Below, in pieces: positions 25,504 through 35,200 of a stretch of 64,000 nucleotides of DNA. Made by a program: the position numbers and the translations under genes. The stretch comes from CAYUMU01 sp964445985. Its GTDB lineage: Bacteria > Planctomycetota > Planctomycetia > Pirellulales > S012-138. The DNA is taken from the NCBI GenBank assembly GCA_964445985.1, contig CAYUMU010000006.1, positions 62,001-126,000 of the forward strand, read 5' to 3'. Numbering within the stretch: position 1 is the stretch's first letter; each line of letters opens with the position of its first letter. The notes beneath the pieces were generated by a model. That model saw only the letters and a list, made by a program, of their open reading frames with translations. It was not told where the DNA came from and made no database searches.

Positions 25504-26502
25504 TTACGATTGCAACGATTGGGTTCGTTCCATCACCGTGCCCAGCGGGTCGCCGGCCAACACCCGCGAGAAGGTTCGCAAGAATACAACCCGGCCAGAT
25601 ACCGAGGCTCGCGGCGAATCGACAATGTCGCCCGCAGGGCTGACGATGGCGCCCATGCTTTGGCCAGCGGCAATTTCGTCCCCCAACGCCACGGCCGGCC
25701 GGAACAAGCCTCCACATTGGGCGCGGCACTGCACCTGCAAATAGCCGGCGTTTTCGCGCGTATCTTCCACAATGCGCTGGGGCCGCACGTCTTGCGGGGG
25801 TTCGGGCGTGATTTGCAAAAAGGCGAGCAATTGCCTCACGCCAAATTCCTGACGATCAACGTCTTCCTGGCGACATCGCCCCTCGCCGGTAACTTCGGAA
25901 TACATGCTCGGCACGCCATACTCGGCCGCCGCCGAAAGCGAGCGGCCCGGCAGACCGGGAGTGCCCCAGAGAGTGGGCAGGCCAAATAGCCGCGCCGCGG
26001 CCCGCTGCACCTCCAGCACTTCAGCCCGCATTTGGTAGCCCACCCAAGGTTCGATGGCGTAATACTGGCCCGCGCTGTGCAGGTCGCAATAAAAATCCGC
26101 GTGGCGGATGAACGACTGGGTGAGCGCGGCGGCGATTTGCTCGGTAACGGTGCCGCCGGTGCTGCCCGGAAACACGCGGGCTAAATCTTGCCGGTCGTCG
26201 GGATTGGTTCGCAGGCCGGCTTCGTAGGCCGGCGGGTTGGCCACGGGAACGGCCACCAAGGTTCCCCGCAGTTGGGCCGGATCGAGCGATCGGGCAATAT
26301 TATGCAACGCCACCATGCCTTCAAACTCATCGCCATGCACGCCCGCCGTAACCAGCAGCGTTTTGCCGGGCTGCGTTCCCCGCACGGCGATCACCGGTAG
26401 GGCGATGATACCGCCATCGGCCCGGCGGGTAATGGCGTGGTCCCAAATCTTGCGTTCGCCGGGGTTCACGCGGTGCCAGGCAGGTTGTGGCGGGGAATCC
26501 AT
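25504..26502 (-). CDS. Succinylglutamate desuccinylase/aspartoacylase family protein
   Basis: 332 residues from the ATG at 26502 (MDSPPQPAWHRVNPGERK). LLVTAGVHGDEFEGMVALHN holds the zinc-binding HxxE pair of the M14-like AstE/AspA fold. DLARVFPGSTGGTVTEQIA carries the substrate-binding Arg region, YCDLHSAG the third zinc ligand His, and the C-terminal half is a beta domain (GDEIAAGQSMGAIVSPAG). Enzymes of this family cleave N-acyl amino acids. The open frame runs upstream to 26739 through a repeat element and is not part of the gene. No operon partners. Confidence 0.85.
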   Translation of the reverse strand: MDSPPQPAWHRVNPGERKIWDHAITRRADGGIIALPVIAVRGTQPGKTLLVTAGVHGDEFEGMVALHNIARSLDPAQLRGTLVAVPVANPPAYEAGLRTNPDDRQDLARVFPGSTGGTVTEQIAAALTQSFIRHADFYCDLHSAGQYYAIEPWVGYQMRAEVLEVQRAAARLFGLPTLWGTPGLPGRSLSAAAEYGVPSMYSEVTGEGRCRQEDVDRQEFGVRQLLAFLQITPEPPQDVRPQRIVEDTRENAGYLQVQCRAQCGGLFRPAVALGDEIAAGQSMGAIVSPAGDIVDSPRASVSGRVVFLRTFSRVLAGDPLGTVMERTQSLQS

Positions 26503-26578
26503 GATGATGATCCGTCTAAGGAGCCGCCGATCATTTACTTCCGGATTGCCTCTGACTATTTCGCATTCGCCCCAAAAA

Positions 26579-26709
26579 CCGTCATTCCCGCGAAGAGCCT
26601 GCCCTCGTGAAGACGGGGGCGGGAATCCAGGCGCGGCGGATACGACTCTGCAATCCACATCGGCGTGGCTGCGAACTGCATAGCGGGAAGTTATTCTTCG
26701 GCTCGCCGT
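26579..26709. repeat. Dispersed repeat, family 3 (copy 1)
   Basis: CCGTCATTCCCGCGAA ... GCGGGAATCCAG ... CAATCCACATC.GCGTGG ... GCGAACTGCATAGCGG ... ATTCTT.GGCTCGCC. The same ordered blocks recur at 30579-30687; this copy has about 20 extra bases after the first block. Confidence 0.75.
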
Positions 26710-26933
26710 AAAGTAGTCGTTGGATCGCAAGGGGGGCAAGAACCGTTGGGTTGATTCGCAAGCGGCGGAGATCAGAACGAGCGAACCCTACCAGGGCTTC
26801 GTGTGTCTTCACTGGTTGCCAGTAACGGCGACGGCCACTATTGTACCGAGAACCATTCCACGCGCAAGCCGCCCGCGCCTAGCGGAGCGAAATGCGGGTG
26901 GGGAAGAGGCCGAACGCCACGCACGGAGAACGC

Positions 26934-29006
26934 ATGAAGGAGTCTGCCAAAGCACCTCGTCAAATTCTGGTAACCGCCGCGCTGCCGTACGCCAATGGCC
27001 ATATTCATATTGGCCACCTGGTGGAGTACATCCAGACCGACATTTGGGTGCGGTTTCAAAAGCTGCGAGGCAACCGCTGCATTTACGTCTGCGCCGACGA
27101 CACCCACGGCACCGCGATTATGATCCGCGCCCGGCAGGAAGGCCGTAGCGAAGAGGCCCTGATTGCCGACATGCGCGAAGCCCACATTCGCGACTTCGCC
27201 GGCTTCGATATCGAGTTCGATAATTACGGCAGCACGAACAGCCCTGAAAGCCGGGCGCTGTGCGAAGAAATTTGGGCGAAGATTCGGGGCGCTGGGTTAG
27301 TGGTCGAACGTCGAATCGAACAGCTTTACGACCCTCAGGCCGGTACGTTTCTCGCGGATCGCTTTGTCAAAGGGACGTGTCCGAAATGCAGTAGTGCCGA
27401 CCAATATGGCGATAGCTGCGAAAAGTGCGGAGCCACCTACAGTGCTGGCGACTTGATCAATCCCTACAGCACGTTTTCAGGGGCGAAGCCGGAACTGCGC
27501 GAGGCACTGCATCTTTTTATCACCATTGAAGAATTGCACGAATTTCTCGCGGATTGGGTGACCACGGGTGGGCATGTTCAGCCGGAAGTGGCCAATTATT
27601 TGAAGGGACACTTCCTGCACGAGCCGCTCCGCGATTGGGATATCAGCCGCCCCGCTCCCTATTTCGGCTTCGAAATCCCCGACTTTCCTGGCAACTACTG
27701 GTTTGTGTGGTTCGATGCTCCCATCGGTTACATGGGCTCCACCCGTCAATGGTGCGACGCGCACGGTGAAAACTTCGACGACTGGTGGCGCAGTCCTGCC
27801 ACCGAAGTTCACCACTTCATCGGCAAAGACATCACGTATTTCCATACGCTGTTCTGGCCGGGCATGCTCAAGACGGCCGGGTTCAGTTTGCCAGAAAAGG
27901 TGCACATTCACGGGTTTTTGACCGTGGGCGGCGAGAAGATGTCCAAGAGCAAAGGGACGTTCGTCCTGGCTTCGACCTATCTCAAGCACTTGGATCCGGC
28001 CTATCTGCGGTACTACTACGCGACCAAGCTCAGCCCTCGGGTGGACGATCTCGATCTGAATCCCGAGGAGTTTGTCGCCAAGGTCAATGGCGACCTGGTG
28101 GGCAAGGTGGTCAATCTGGCCAGCCGTTCGGCCAAGTTTGTGGAAAGCACCGGCCTGGCGGAAACCTATCCCAACGACGGCGGGCTGTTTGCCTACGGGG
28201 CTTCGCTGGGCGATGAGATTGCCGCGGCCTACGAAAACTGCGATTACAACAAGGCCATGCGGCTGATCATGGAGTTGGCCGATCGGGCCAATCCCTACGT
28301 CGAAAACGCCGCGCCCTGGAACCTGCGCAAAGACCCCACCAAAGCCGAGGAACTTCAGCAGGTTTGCACGGTGGCTCTCAACCTGTTCCGCCAAATTGCC
28401 ATTTACCTGGCGCCGGTGCAACCGCGCATCGCCCAGTACGCCGCCGAACTGCTCAACGACCCGCTTGGCCCCGGCGATTGGCACAAGGCCGCGCAGCCGC
28501 TGCTGGGCACGCCGGTCAGCAAATTCAAGCACATGATGAAACGAGCCGAACTCTCACAGGTACAAGCCATGATTGAAGACAGCAAGCCCGAAACGCCCTC
28601 CGACGCTCCCGAAGCCGCGCCAACTTCCACCTGGAACGACGGTCCCGAGGCGTTGGAAAAGGAACCGCTCACGGTCGAGCATTGCACGATCGACGATTTT
28701 ATTAAGGTGGATATGCGGGTCGCCCGCGTGCTCGAAGCGGCGCACGTGGAAGGCGCCGACAAGCTGCTGCAACTCACGCTCAGCCTGGGTGGCGATGTGC
28801 GCCGCCAGGTGTTCGCCGGCATCAAGAGCGTGTACAAGCCGGAAGACCTGGTGGGGCAACTGGTGATTTGCTGCGCCAACCTGGCCCCCCGCAAAATGCG
28901 GTTTGGCACCAGCGAAGGCATGGTGCTCGCCGCCGGCGCCGGTGGGCAAGACATCTACGTGCTCCGTCCCGACTCGGGCGCCAAGCCAGGCATGCGCGTC
29001 CACTAA
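26934..29006 (+). CDS. metG: Methionyl-tRNA synthetase with C-terminal tRNA-binding domain
   Basis: 690 residues from the ATG at 26934, preceded by GGAG at 6 nt. Class I synthetase signatures: HIGH in HIHIGHLVEYIQTD, KMSKS in EKMSKSKGTFVLAS, and the zinc knob (GTCPKCSSADQYGDSCEKCG). The anticodon-binding helical domain follows. After an Ala/Pro/Ser linker, the last 110 residues are an EMAPII-like OB fold (IDDFIKVDMRVARVLEAAHV, FGTSEGMVLAAG) that dimerises and binds tRNA. An alternative ATG at 26892 adds 14 residues with no ribosome binding site. Charges tRNA-Met and initiator tRNA. The next gene starts about 45 nt later on the same strand. Confidence 0.97.
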   Translation: MKESAKAPRQILVTAALPYANGHIHIGHLVEYIQTDIWVRFQKLRGNRCIYVCADDTHGTAIMIRARQEGRSEEALIADMREAHIRDFAGFDIEFDNYGSTNSPESRALCEEIWAKIRGAGLVVERRIEQLYDPQAGTFLADRFVKGTCPKCSSADQYGDSCEKCGATYSAGDLINPYSTFSGAKPELREALHLFITIEELHEFLADWVTTGGHVQPEVANYLKGHFLHEPLRDWDISRPAPYFGFEIPDFPGNYWFVWFDAPIGYMGSTRQWCDAHGENFDDWWRSPATEVHHFIGKDITYFHTLFWPGMLKTAGFSLPEKVHIHGFLTVGGEKMSKSKGTFVLASTYLKHLDPAYLRYYYATKLSPRVDDLDLNPEEFVAKVNGDLVGKVVNLASRSAKFVESTGLAETYPNDGGLFAYGASLGDEIAAAYENCDYNKAMRLIMELADRANPYVENAAPWNLRKDPTKAEELQQVCTVALNLFRQIAIYLAPVQPRIAQYAAELLNDPLGPGDWHKAAQPLLGTPVSKFKHMMKRAELSQVQAMIEDSKPETPSDAPEAAPTSTWNDGPEALEKEPLTVEHCTIDDFIKVDMRVARVLEAAHVEGADKLLQLTLSLGGDVRRQVFAGIKSVYKPEDLVGQLVICCANLAPRKMRFGTSEGMVLAAGAGGQDIYVLRPDSGAKPGMRVH

Positions 29007-29051
29007 ACACGAGCAAGCTATCCCCGCCTTCCTCCCTCCTTGCATGGCACC

Positions 29052-30533
29052 ATGACCAAACGCGTCCTCCTTGCCGGGCTGTTCCACGAAACGCACACCT
29101 TCCTGGAGGGTGTCACCCCGCTGGCCGATTGGGCCATTCGTCGCGGCGATGAACTGTTAGCCACCGAGGGCGACGGTTCTCCGCTCGGCGGCGTGCTCAC
29201 CGTGGCTCGCGAGCATGGCTGGCAAGTGATTCCGGCCATCGATATCCGGGCAACCCCCAGCGCGCTGGCCGTGGACGAAGTGGTCGAAGTATTCTCGGAA
29301 TCCTTGCTTGCCACGGCAAAAGCGGCCCTGTCCGAGGGGCTCGACGGCGTGTTCCTGGTGCTGCACGGCGCCATGGCCAGCCAGTCATACCCCGATGTGG
29401 AAGGCGAGATCCAAGATCGGTTGGCCAAAGTGCTCGCCGATCGCAACATTCCCGTGTGCGGCGTGCTCGACCTGCATTGCAACTATTCGGCCCGGATGGC
29501 CAGGTACGCCGACACCATGGTGGCCTACCGCGAAAACCCGCACACCGACGCCGAAGCGGCCGCCATCGACGCCGCGCGGATTCTACAGCGATTGATGCAA
29601 GAAAACCGCAGGGCAACCACCGTGTGGTCGCAGCCAGCCGTGGTTTGGCCGCCCACCGGTGTGGGCACGGCTGATGCCCCGATGAAAACGCTCGAAGCCA
29701 TGGCTCGGCAGTTGGAGCGTGACAACCCCGACCTGCTGGCGGTCAACGTCTTCGCCGGCTTTGCCTTTGCCGATACGCCCGACACCGGCGTGGCATTCTC
29801 GGCCAGCACCCTCGGCGACCCGGCCGCTGCTCAAAAGGCCGTCGATCGGCTGCGCGATTGGGCCGAGCAGAATCGCGAACTGGGCAACGTGATCGACCCG
29901 CCGATCGAAAGCGTGATGGCGGAGGTGTTGGCTCACACCGCCGGTCCCGTGCTGTTGGTCGAGCCTTCCGACAATATCGGCGGCGGCGCGCCGGGCGATG
30001 GTACGGGCGTGCTCAAGAGCCTGCTCAAGCACAAAGCTCAAAATGCGGTGGTGGTGATTAACGACCCGCGCGCGGTGCAGCGGTTGGCGTCGTGCGCACT
30101 GGGCGAATCGGTGGAGCTGGCCATTGGCGCCCGCGGCAGCCGCATCAATAGTGGCCCGGTCGCTGGTGAGTTCGAGCTGATTTCCCGCACCGATGGCCGC
30201 TTCCAACTCGAAGACCGCCACAGCCATCTGGCTTCGATGTATGGCGTGAACATCGACATGGGTCCGTGCGCCCTGGTGCGGATCGAAGGCGTGCGGGTGC
30301 TGCTCACCTCCCGCAAGACGGCCCCCTTCGACCTCGGCTGCCTGCGCAGCCAAGGCCTTGTGCCAGAAGAAGCGGCCATCATCGGCGTGAAAGCAGCGGT
30401 AGCCCACCGCAGGGCTTACGACCCCATCGCCAAGGCCAGCTACACGATCGATACGCCGGGGCCTTGCTCGAGCAACCTGAAGACCTTCCCCTACGAGCAC
30501 ATCCGCCGGCCGATTTTCCCGCTGGATGAATAA
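29052..30533 (+). CDS. M81 family metallopeptidase (MlrC-like)
   Basis: 493 residues starting MTKRVLLAGLFHETHTF; an ATG four codons earlier (29040) is equally possible, and neither has a good Shine-Dalgarno site. The family markers are FHETHTF, the VLHGAM segment, GVLDLHCNYS, the AYRENPHTD metal-binding stretch and EPSDNIGGGAPGDGTG. It corresponds to DUF1485 plus the MlrC C-terminal domain. MlrC from sphingomonads acts on linearised microcystin; in other bacteria the substrate is unknown. It is cytoplasmic (no signal peptide) and sits 45 nt after metG, so read-through is likely. Confidence 0.88.
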   Translation: MTKRVLLAGLFHETHTFLEGVTPLADWAIRRGDELLATEGDGSPLGGVLTVAREHGWQVIPAIDIRATPSALAVDEVVEVFSESLLATAKAALSEGLDGVFLVLHGAMASQSYPDVEGEIQDRLAKVLADRNIPVCGVLDLHCNYSARMARYADTMVAYRENPHTDAEAAAIDAARILQRLMQENRRATTVWSQPAVVWPPTGVGTADAPMKTLEAMARQLERDNPDLLAVNVFAGFAFADTPDTGVAFSASTLGDPAAAQKAVDRLRDWAEQNRELGNVIDPPIESVMAEVLAHTAGPVLLVEPSDNIGGGAPGDGTGVLKSLLKHKAQNAVVVINDPRAVQRLASCALGESVELAIGARGSRINSGPVAGEFELISRTDGRFQLEDRHSHLASMYGVNIDMGPCALVRIEGVRVLLTSRKTAPFDLGCLRSQGLVPEEAAIIGVKAAVAHRRAYDPIAKASYTIDTPGPCSSNLKTFPYEHIRRPIFPLDE

Positions 30534-30578
30534 CGGTGACACTTTAATAATCCGTCACAACCCCGTCATTCCCGTGAC

Positions 30579-30687
30579 CCCGTCATTCCCGCGAAGGCGG
30601 GAATCCAGTCGCGGCGCATACAACCCCCCCAATCCACATCAGCGTGGACGCGAACTGCATAGCGGAAAGCAATTCTTGGGCTCGCCC
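30579..30687. repeat. Dispersed repeat, family 3 (copy 2)
   Basis: Same ordered blocks as 26579-26709 (CCGTCATTCCCGCGAAGGCG, GGAATCCAG, CAATCCACATC, GCGAACTGCATAGCGGAAAG, CTCGCC). It fills the space between convergent genes and its end touches the stop codon of the next gene. Confidence 0.75.
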
Positions 30688-31475
30688 TACAGTGTCAGCG
30701 GATACTGCCGCGACAGCAGGGCGCTGGTTAGTTCGCCAATAAACGTGACGATGACCACCACGTAGAGAATGCCCGTCGCGCTTTGGGTGTTGGGAATTTT
30801 GAGGGTTTGCCAGGTCATCCAGGCGAGCACGAGCGGCGCGACCAGGCCGGCCAGCCAGCGCAGGCCCAGGAAGAGGGCCACGTCGGTGGGAGGAAAGCCA
30901 TTCAGGGCGGCCATCTGCCAGAGAAGGCCCGTTCCGCAGAGGCCGGCTCTTAGCAGCGTGGAGGCCACGATCAACACGACCAGCAGCCGCAGTGGCTGGA
31001 GCCGCATGCCGGGAGCGTTGAGATACCAATGCCCCAGCAGCATGGCCGCCATGCTCGTTCCCAGCAGCAGTCCGCCGGTGATGGGATCGAGCCAACGCCA
31101 GAGGGCGACCGCCGTGGCGGGAATGGCACGGGGACTCGCGCCCTCCGAGGCCGCCTCTTCGGGGGGCAAAGCCAGCAGCGCGGCCACCAACGCGGCGGCG
31201 GCCACGACGACCAGCAGCGCTCGGCCCAGGGCAGGGCGCTGGTGCGGCCACAGCACCGAGCCCACGTAGCAAATGACGGCGCCCAGCAAGGGCGGCCAGA
31301 TGGAAAATTGTTCGCGATCGATGCCAGCCACGGCCGCGGCCAGGGTGAACAGGCCCAGCAGCACGTACAGGTGGATTTGAAAGTACCGGCCGGCCACCTG
31401 CCGAGGCGAGAGCGCCGCCATGCCAACGGCCAAGCCAAACGCCAGCCGCAACGCAAATTGAATCAGAACAACCAA
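30687..31475 (-). CDS. Polytopic membrane protein of unknown function
   Basis: 262 residues with about eight hydrophobic segments, for example IQFALRLAFGLAVGMAAL, YVLLGLFTLAAAVAGI, LLVVVAAAALVAALLAL, GGLLLGTSMAAMLLGHWYL, LRLLVVLIVASTLLRAGLC and ILYVVVIVTFIGELTSALL. His and Arg residues in MLLGHWYLNAPGMRLQPLR and in the first loops are the only polar features that stand out. I recognise no family. A longer overlapping frame (30583-31593) in another phase is Arg/Ala-rich and lacks membrane character, so it is a shadow. It precedes parB in reverse order but is separated by about 165 nt of repeat. Confidence 0.7.
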   Translation of the reverse strand: MVVLIQFALRLAFGLAVGMAALSPRQVAGRYFQIHLYVLLGLFTLAAAVAGIDREQFSIWPPLLGAVICYVGSVLWPHQRPALGRALLVVVAAAALVAALLALPPEEAASEGASPRAIPATAVALWRWLDPITGGLLLGTSMAAMLLGHWYLNAPGMRLQPLRLLVVLIVASTLLRAGLCGTGLLWQMAALNGFPPTDVALFLGLRWLAGLVAPLVLAWMTWQTLKIPNTQSATGILYVVVIVTFIGELTSALLSRQYPLTL

Positions 31476-31589
31476 GACAAACCAACCAGCGTAGCCAAGG
31501 GGGGCGAAACGGCCGAGCAGGCCGAGCCTTCAACGCACCGCAAGCTACGCCACAACGGGCAGAAAGTCCACGGGGTAGCTGGCAGCCAA

Positions 31590-31640
31590 GCACTAGCTAC
31601 CAACTACCAGCCCCTATTCCCCAGCCCCCAGCCCCTCCAC
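31590..31640. repeat. Dispersed CTAG-rich repeat, family 5 (copy 1)
   Basis: CACTAGCTACCAACTACCAG and CCCCAGCCCCCAGCCCCT strings. Related sequence, partly inverted, lies at 44808-44860, 61294-61335 and 61397-61432. Confidence 0.6.
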
Positions 31641-32591
31641 TCACCCCGCTGCCCGTTCTTGTCCGCCCGAACGGTAGAGCTGTTCGCGGATGCGGTCGAA
31701 CTCTTCGTTGCTGGCAAACTGAATCACGATGCGGCCGCGGCCGTTTTTGGCCTGGCGGACTTCGACCTTGGTGCCCAGCACCGAGCGGAATTCTTGCTCC
31801 AGGGCCGAAATATGATCGGCCCGAGCGCGTTTCTCAGGGTCTTCTTCGGTGGCGCCGTCGTACACGGCGAGCGGTTCGGCGTCGGCTTTGACGATCGCCT
31901 CTTGCACCATGTCTTCGGTGGCACGCACGCTCAGCGATTGCTTCTGGATGCGTTCGCTGAACGCGATCTGCTCTTGCTCATCGCCCAATGGCAACAACGC
32001 TCGGGCGTGTCCTTGGGTGATCTTGCCATCGCGGAGCGATTGCTGCACGGTTTCGGGCAGTTCCAGCAGTCGCACCAGGTTGGCCACGGTGCTGCGGGTA
32101 ATACTGAGCCGCTTGGCCAACTCTTCGTGGGTGCAGCCGTATTGTTCCAGGTAGCGTTGGAACGAAGCCGCCTTTTCCAGCGGATTGAGGTCTTTGCGGT
32201 GCAGGTTTTCGACAATGGCCAACTCGGCCATCTGCCGTTCGTCGGCGTCGCGGACGATGGCGGGAATGGCTTCCCAGCCGCACTTGAGGGCAGCCCGAAA
32301 ACGGCGTTCGCCGGCCACGATTTGGAAGCGATCGTTGACTTGCCGGACCACGATGGGCTGCAGCAAGCCGTGGATGCGAAGATTTTCGGCCAGCTCATCA
32401 ATTTGAGCTTCGTCGAAATCCTGCCGTGGCTGGTAGGGGTTGCTGTCGATGCTATAGACGCTGATGGTCGCGGTGCCGCCCGTGGGCGCCGCATCGGTCA
32501 AGGCGATACCGGCATGCGATTCCTCGCCGCCATCCAGCGGTCGGCCCAACAGCGCTTCCAGGCCACGTCCCAAGCGTCGTTCTTGATTCAC
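31641..32591 (-). CDS. parB: ParB/RepB/Spo0J family chromosome partition protein
   Basis: 316 residues from a GTG at 32591, with GGGAGG 5 nt upstream; the frame is open to 32747 without ParB-like sequence. It starts NQERRLGRGLEALLG, a typical ParB beginning. The CTPase/clamp domain has NPYQPRQDF, GLLQPIVVRQ and GERRFRA; the helix-turn-helix (TREELAKRLSI-type, here THEELAKRLSITRSTVANLV) binds parS. The C-terminal dimerisation domain follows (GRIVIQFASNEEFDRI). The ParA partner is not adjacent, and no full parS site was found in the window. Confidence 0.95.
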   Translation of the reverse strand: MNQERRLGRGLEALLGRPLDGGEESHAGIALTDAAPTGGTATISVYSIDSNPYQPRQDFDEAQIDELAENLRIHGLLQPIVVRQVNDRFQIVAGERRFRAALKCGWEAIPAIVRDADERQMAELAIVENLHRKDLNPLEKAASFQRYLEQYGCTHEELAKRLSITRSTVANLVRLLELPETVQQSLRDGKITQGHARALLPLGDEQEQIAFSERIQKQSLSVRATEDMVQEAIVKADAEPLAVYDGATEEDPEKRARADHISALEQEFRSVLGTKVEVRQAKNGRGRIVIQFASNEEFDRIREQLYRSGGQERAAG

Positions 32592-33138
32592 AAGCGCCTC
32601 CCTACCCTGTTCGCAAACAGATTCCGCATGGCTCCGGCTCAATGCGGTGCTTGGCTTCCATGCCAAACCGATTTTGGGTCCTTCTTGCCTGCGGGGTCGA
32701 AACCGGCCGTGCCCCCCCTTAGTGCTGGGGGATGGAAAGCCGCCCATGCCAGTTCAACCAAACCCGCGTGGCATGTCATAGATCGTCAGCTCGGAACGAT
32801 TGATATAACCTGCCTGGAAGGCGCGGTTGGGGTTGCCAAGGCTGCGGGAATTGGTTGACCCGAAAGGCTTTCCTGGTTTGCGCCAACTGCCAAAGCGCGA
32901 TCCCAAAATGAGGCTGCCGTTTCAGGCAAAGAAAGGAAGGAATGAGCCCTCACCCAGGACTTCGATGTAGCGATTCATATCCCAATGCCTGGAGAAGAAT
33001 GGAAGCCATGTTCTTTGTCTGCTGAATGATCTACCCCAGCAGGCGAGTAACACAGCCATTGAGGCATGCTTACGCCCGTGGCGTAAGCATGGCGCCCGTC
33101 ATCCGGCGGCTGCCGAACAGAAGCAACCCCGCCCGAAA
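32592..33138. other. Intergenic between parB and the response regulator gene
   Basis: About 550 nt. Apart from the palindromic repeat at 33065-33091 nothing was recognised; the promoter of parB should lie here. Confidence 0.4.
33065..33091. repeat. Palindromic repeat, family 1 (copy 2)
   Basis: CATGCTTACGCC CGT GGCGTAAGCATG, perfect 12-bp arms. Confidence 0.75.
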
Positions 33139-33846
33139 CTATCGGCTTTCCAGCACCCATTGGGTGGCCTGGCGGATCAGTTCCGTGGCGTTTTTCAGTT
33201 GCAGCTTGTGCTTGATGTTGTCGCGGTAGCGGTCGATGGTTTTCGGGCTGAGGTGCATGCGCGAGGCAATTTGCCGGGTGCTGTGGCCTTCGCCCAGCAG
33301 CTGGAACACTTCCAGCTCGCGATCGGTCAGGCGATCGACTGGCGAAGACTCTTCGGTCGAGGGGCGGCCCGACACGTGGTGCAGCAGGCGCTGTGTCATG
33401 CGAGGGCTGAGGTAGATGTTTTCGGAGAGCACGGCGCGGATCGCGGCCACGAGGTTTTCGACGGCTTCTTGCTTGCTGATGAAGCCCTGGGCGCCGGCCC
33501 GGAGGGCTCGTTCGGCAAACAGCGTTTCATCGAGAGCGGAGGCCGCCAGCATTTTGATTTCGGGATTGAGCGCCTTCAGACCCTTGATCACTTCCAGGCC
33601 ATTGCCGGCCTTGAGAGCCAGATCGACGATCGCCAGGTGCGGGTTGGTTTCGCGGGCAATTCGCAAAGCCTGGCTAATGTCTTCGGCCTGCCCACAAACT
33701 TCTAAATCGGCCTCGCCCGAGAGGAGTTGCTGATACCCTTGGCGAACGATCGGATGATCGTCCACAATCAGCACGCGAAGAACACCGTGGTTCGAGCCGT
33801 TCACGCTAAAGTTTTCCATCCTGCTGCCGCCACGAGTCTTGGACAT
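33139..33846 (-). CDS. Orphan NarL/FixJ-type response regulator
   Basis: 235 residues. The receiver domain (about 20-135) has the acidic pair VLIVDDHPIVRQG, the phosphoacceptor Asp in HLAIVDLALKAGNG, and Lys in GFISKQEAVE. The C-terminal LuxR helix-turn-helix (about 165-230) reads LTDRELEVFQLLGEGHSTRQ and MHLSPKTIDRYRDNIKHKL. No histidine kinase gene is nearby, so its signal input is unknown. Start: ATG at 33846, or an internal ATG at 33819 (MENFSVNGSN) that may be preferred; neither has a strong ribosome binding site. Confidence 0.9.
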   Translation of the reverse strand: MSKTRGGSRMENFSVNGSNHGVLRVLIVDDHPIVRQGYQQLLSGEADLEVCGQAEDISQALRIARETNPHLAIVDLALKAGNGLEVIKGLKALNPEIKMLAASALDETLFAERALRAGAQGFISKQEAVENLVAAIRAVLSENIYLSPRMTQRLLHHVSGRPSTEESSPVDRLTDRELEVFQLLGEGHSTRQIASRMHLSPKTIDRYRDNIKHKLQLKNATELIRQATQWVLESR

Positions 33847-34518
33847 GTTTTAGAACCAGCCACGATACGCGACCCCCCGGGAGATCGCCTGGCAATCGCG
33901 CGGGTGTCGTCGCGGTGGGAACCGTTGGTCGATTGAGGGAAACCCCTCCTACTATACTTGCAAACGGGTAGGGGTTGCCGGGATTTTAAACCGTTCCCCA
34001 CCCCCAGCCAGAAGGCCAGTTGAGCGGGCGTTACCCGTCGCTCGCCTGGGGTTGATTCCGAGGTCGGGGTGTATACGTAGCAGTTTCCGGGCCACCGCGG
34101 TAGCATTTTCCCCAAAGCCTTGGGAGCAGCATGCTCAATTAAGAATATCGAATATGAGGACCGCCGCGGCGTACGGTATCGGACGATGAATTTCCAGGAA
34201 GGACCCCGTCCAAGGGGGCCAAAGAGAGAGGAATTCCGCGGAGGGTGAGCTACCGGTTGGAATTTGGCAGCTGGAAACCGCGGAACTCGGGAGGCCAGAG
34301 ATGGTCGCTGAACGATCAAGCGGTGCAAAATTGTGCCGACGGGGGAGCCTCGCCGACCATGCGACTGGAAATTCCAAGGGGGGAGGGCGGCTGGCAACCG
34401 GCGATGGCGGTTACCGCAGGCCGGCGACTTCCAATTGGTTATCGATTTCGACCGTGGGCGGAATGGCCTGGCCAGCAATGCTTTGGGCCATTTGCTTCAG
34501 GTAAATGGCCAACGCAAA
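33847..34518. other. Long non-coding stretch upstream of the response regulator gene
   Basis: About 670 nt in which every open frame overlaps another and none has a ribosome binding site or family resemblance. It includes the promoter region of the minus-strand regulator. I see no repeat copies here. Confidence 0.4.
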
Positions 34519-34550
34519 AACCGTCCCTGGCAGCGTGGGCCGGGACGGTT
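34519..34550 (-). terminator. Rho-independent terminator
   Basis: Minus-strand stem AACCGTCCC / GGGACGGTT with a 14-nt loop; the last two T of the stem continue into a T5 run. It lies about 125 nt after the stop of the small gene at 34675. Confidence 0.7.
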
Positions 34551-34674
34551 GGCGAGGCTTGAGAGTTGCACGACCGCGGGGTCCCCCGGTGGGGATCTTC
34601 GCAGGCATGCAAGCTCGGTGTGGTTGGATGCTCACGCGCGGGGGGCAGTTTCAACCCCGCTGGCAAAGCCTGGT

Positions 34675-34914
34675 TCAGGCCGACGGACGGCGGTGGTGCT
34701 GGTAGGCCATGACCACTTCGTACAGGTCGGTCGAGATGGTGACGGCTTCGCTTTCGAAGTCACGGAGCCAGGTCCGTTTGCTCATGAAAGCATCGGCCAG
34801 CAGCGGGAGCAACTCGGCCAACGGCACCGACACTTCGTTCGCCGTGGGCGAAGCAACGGTTTCGGTGACAACTTCCGCCGGAGGACCGTAATATACGCGA
34901 AGACGGTTTTGCAT
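34675..34914 (-). CDS. Small conserved-looking planctomycete protein of unknown function
   Basis: 79 residues from the ATG at 34914 (MQNRLRVYYGPPAEVV), preceded by AAGGAAGG at 8 nt, an unusually strong site for this window. The protein is soluble; its C-terminal half (LADAFMSKRTWLRDFESEAVTI...) looks helical. The frame is open upstream to 35259 but without start context. A terminator follows at 34519-34550, so it is probably its own transcription unit. No function can be assigned. Confidence 0.65.
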   Translation of the reverse strand: MQNRLRVYYGPPAEVVTETVASPTANEVSVPLAELLPLLADAFMSKRTWLRDFESEAVTISTDLYEVVMAYQHHRRPSA

Positions 34915-35200
34915 TATGGGGGCCTTCCTTGACCACGAATAACGACATGGAAGCTGCCATCGAAACGAAGGCAGCGGATGGTTACCAATTCCTCCCCCCG
35001 GAGACAGGCATAGATATCGGCTAGCCGCGTCCCGCGGGTTTGATGAATTCTTTGGGAATTCCCAATTCCCACAGCTATGCCTGCTATCGCGACCATGACT
35101 GCTGTGTGTGTTATGCCTCGCGGGGGAGGGCACTGGGGATTTGGTAGCACGAGGGGTGCGGACCCCTGGTTTGTCGGGCGAAATCGTGGCCTGCGAGCGG

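Noticed and set aside
30583..31593. 336-codon minus frame overlapping the membrane protein gene
   Set aside because: Arg/Ala/Gly-rich composition; the 262-residue frame has coherent membrane helices and ends properly.
34245..34932. Plus-strand frames of up to 199 codons around 34.3-34.9 kb
   Set aside because: They overlap the small minus-strand gene that has a strong ribosome binding site and its terminator, and have no recognisable composition.
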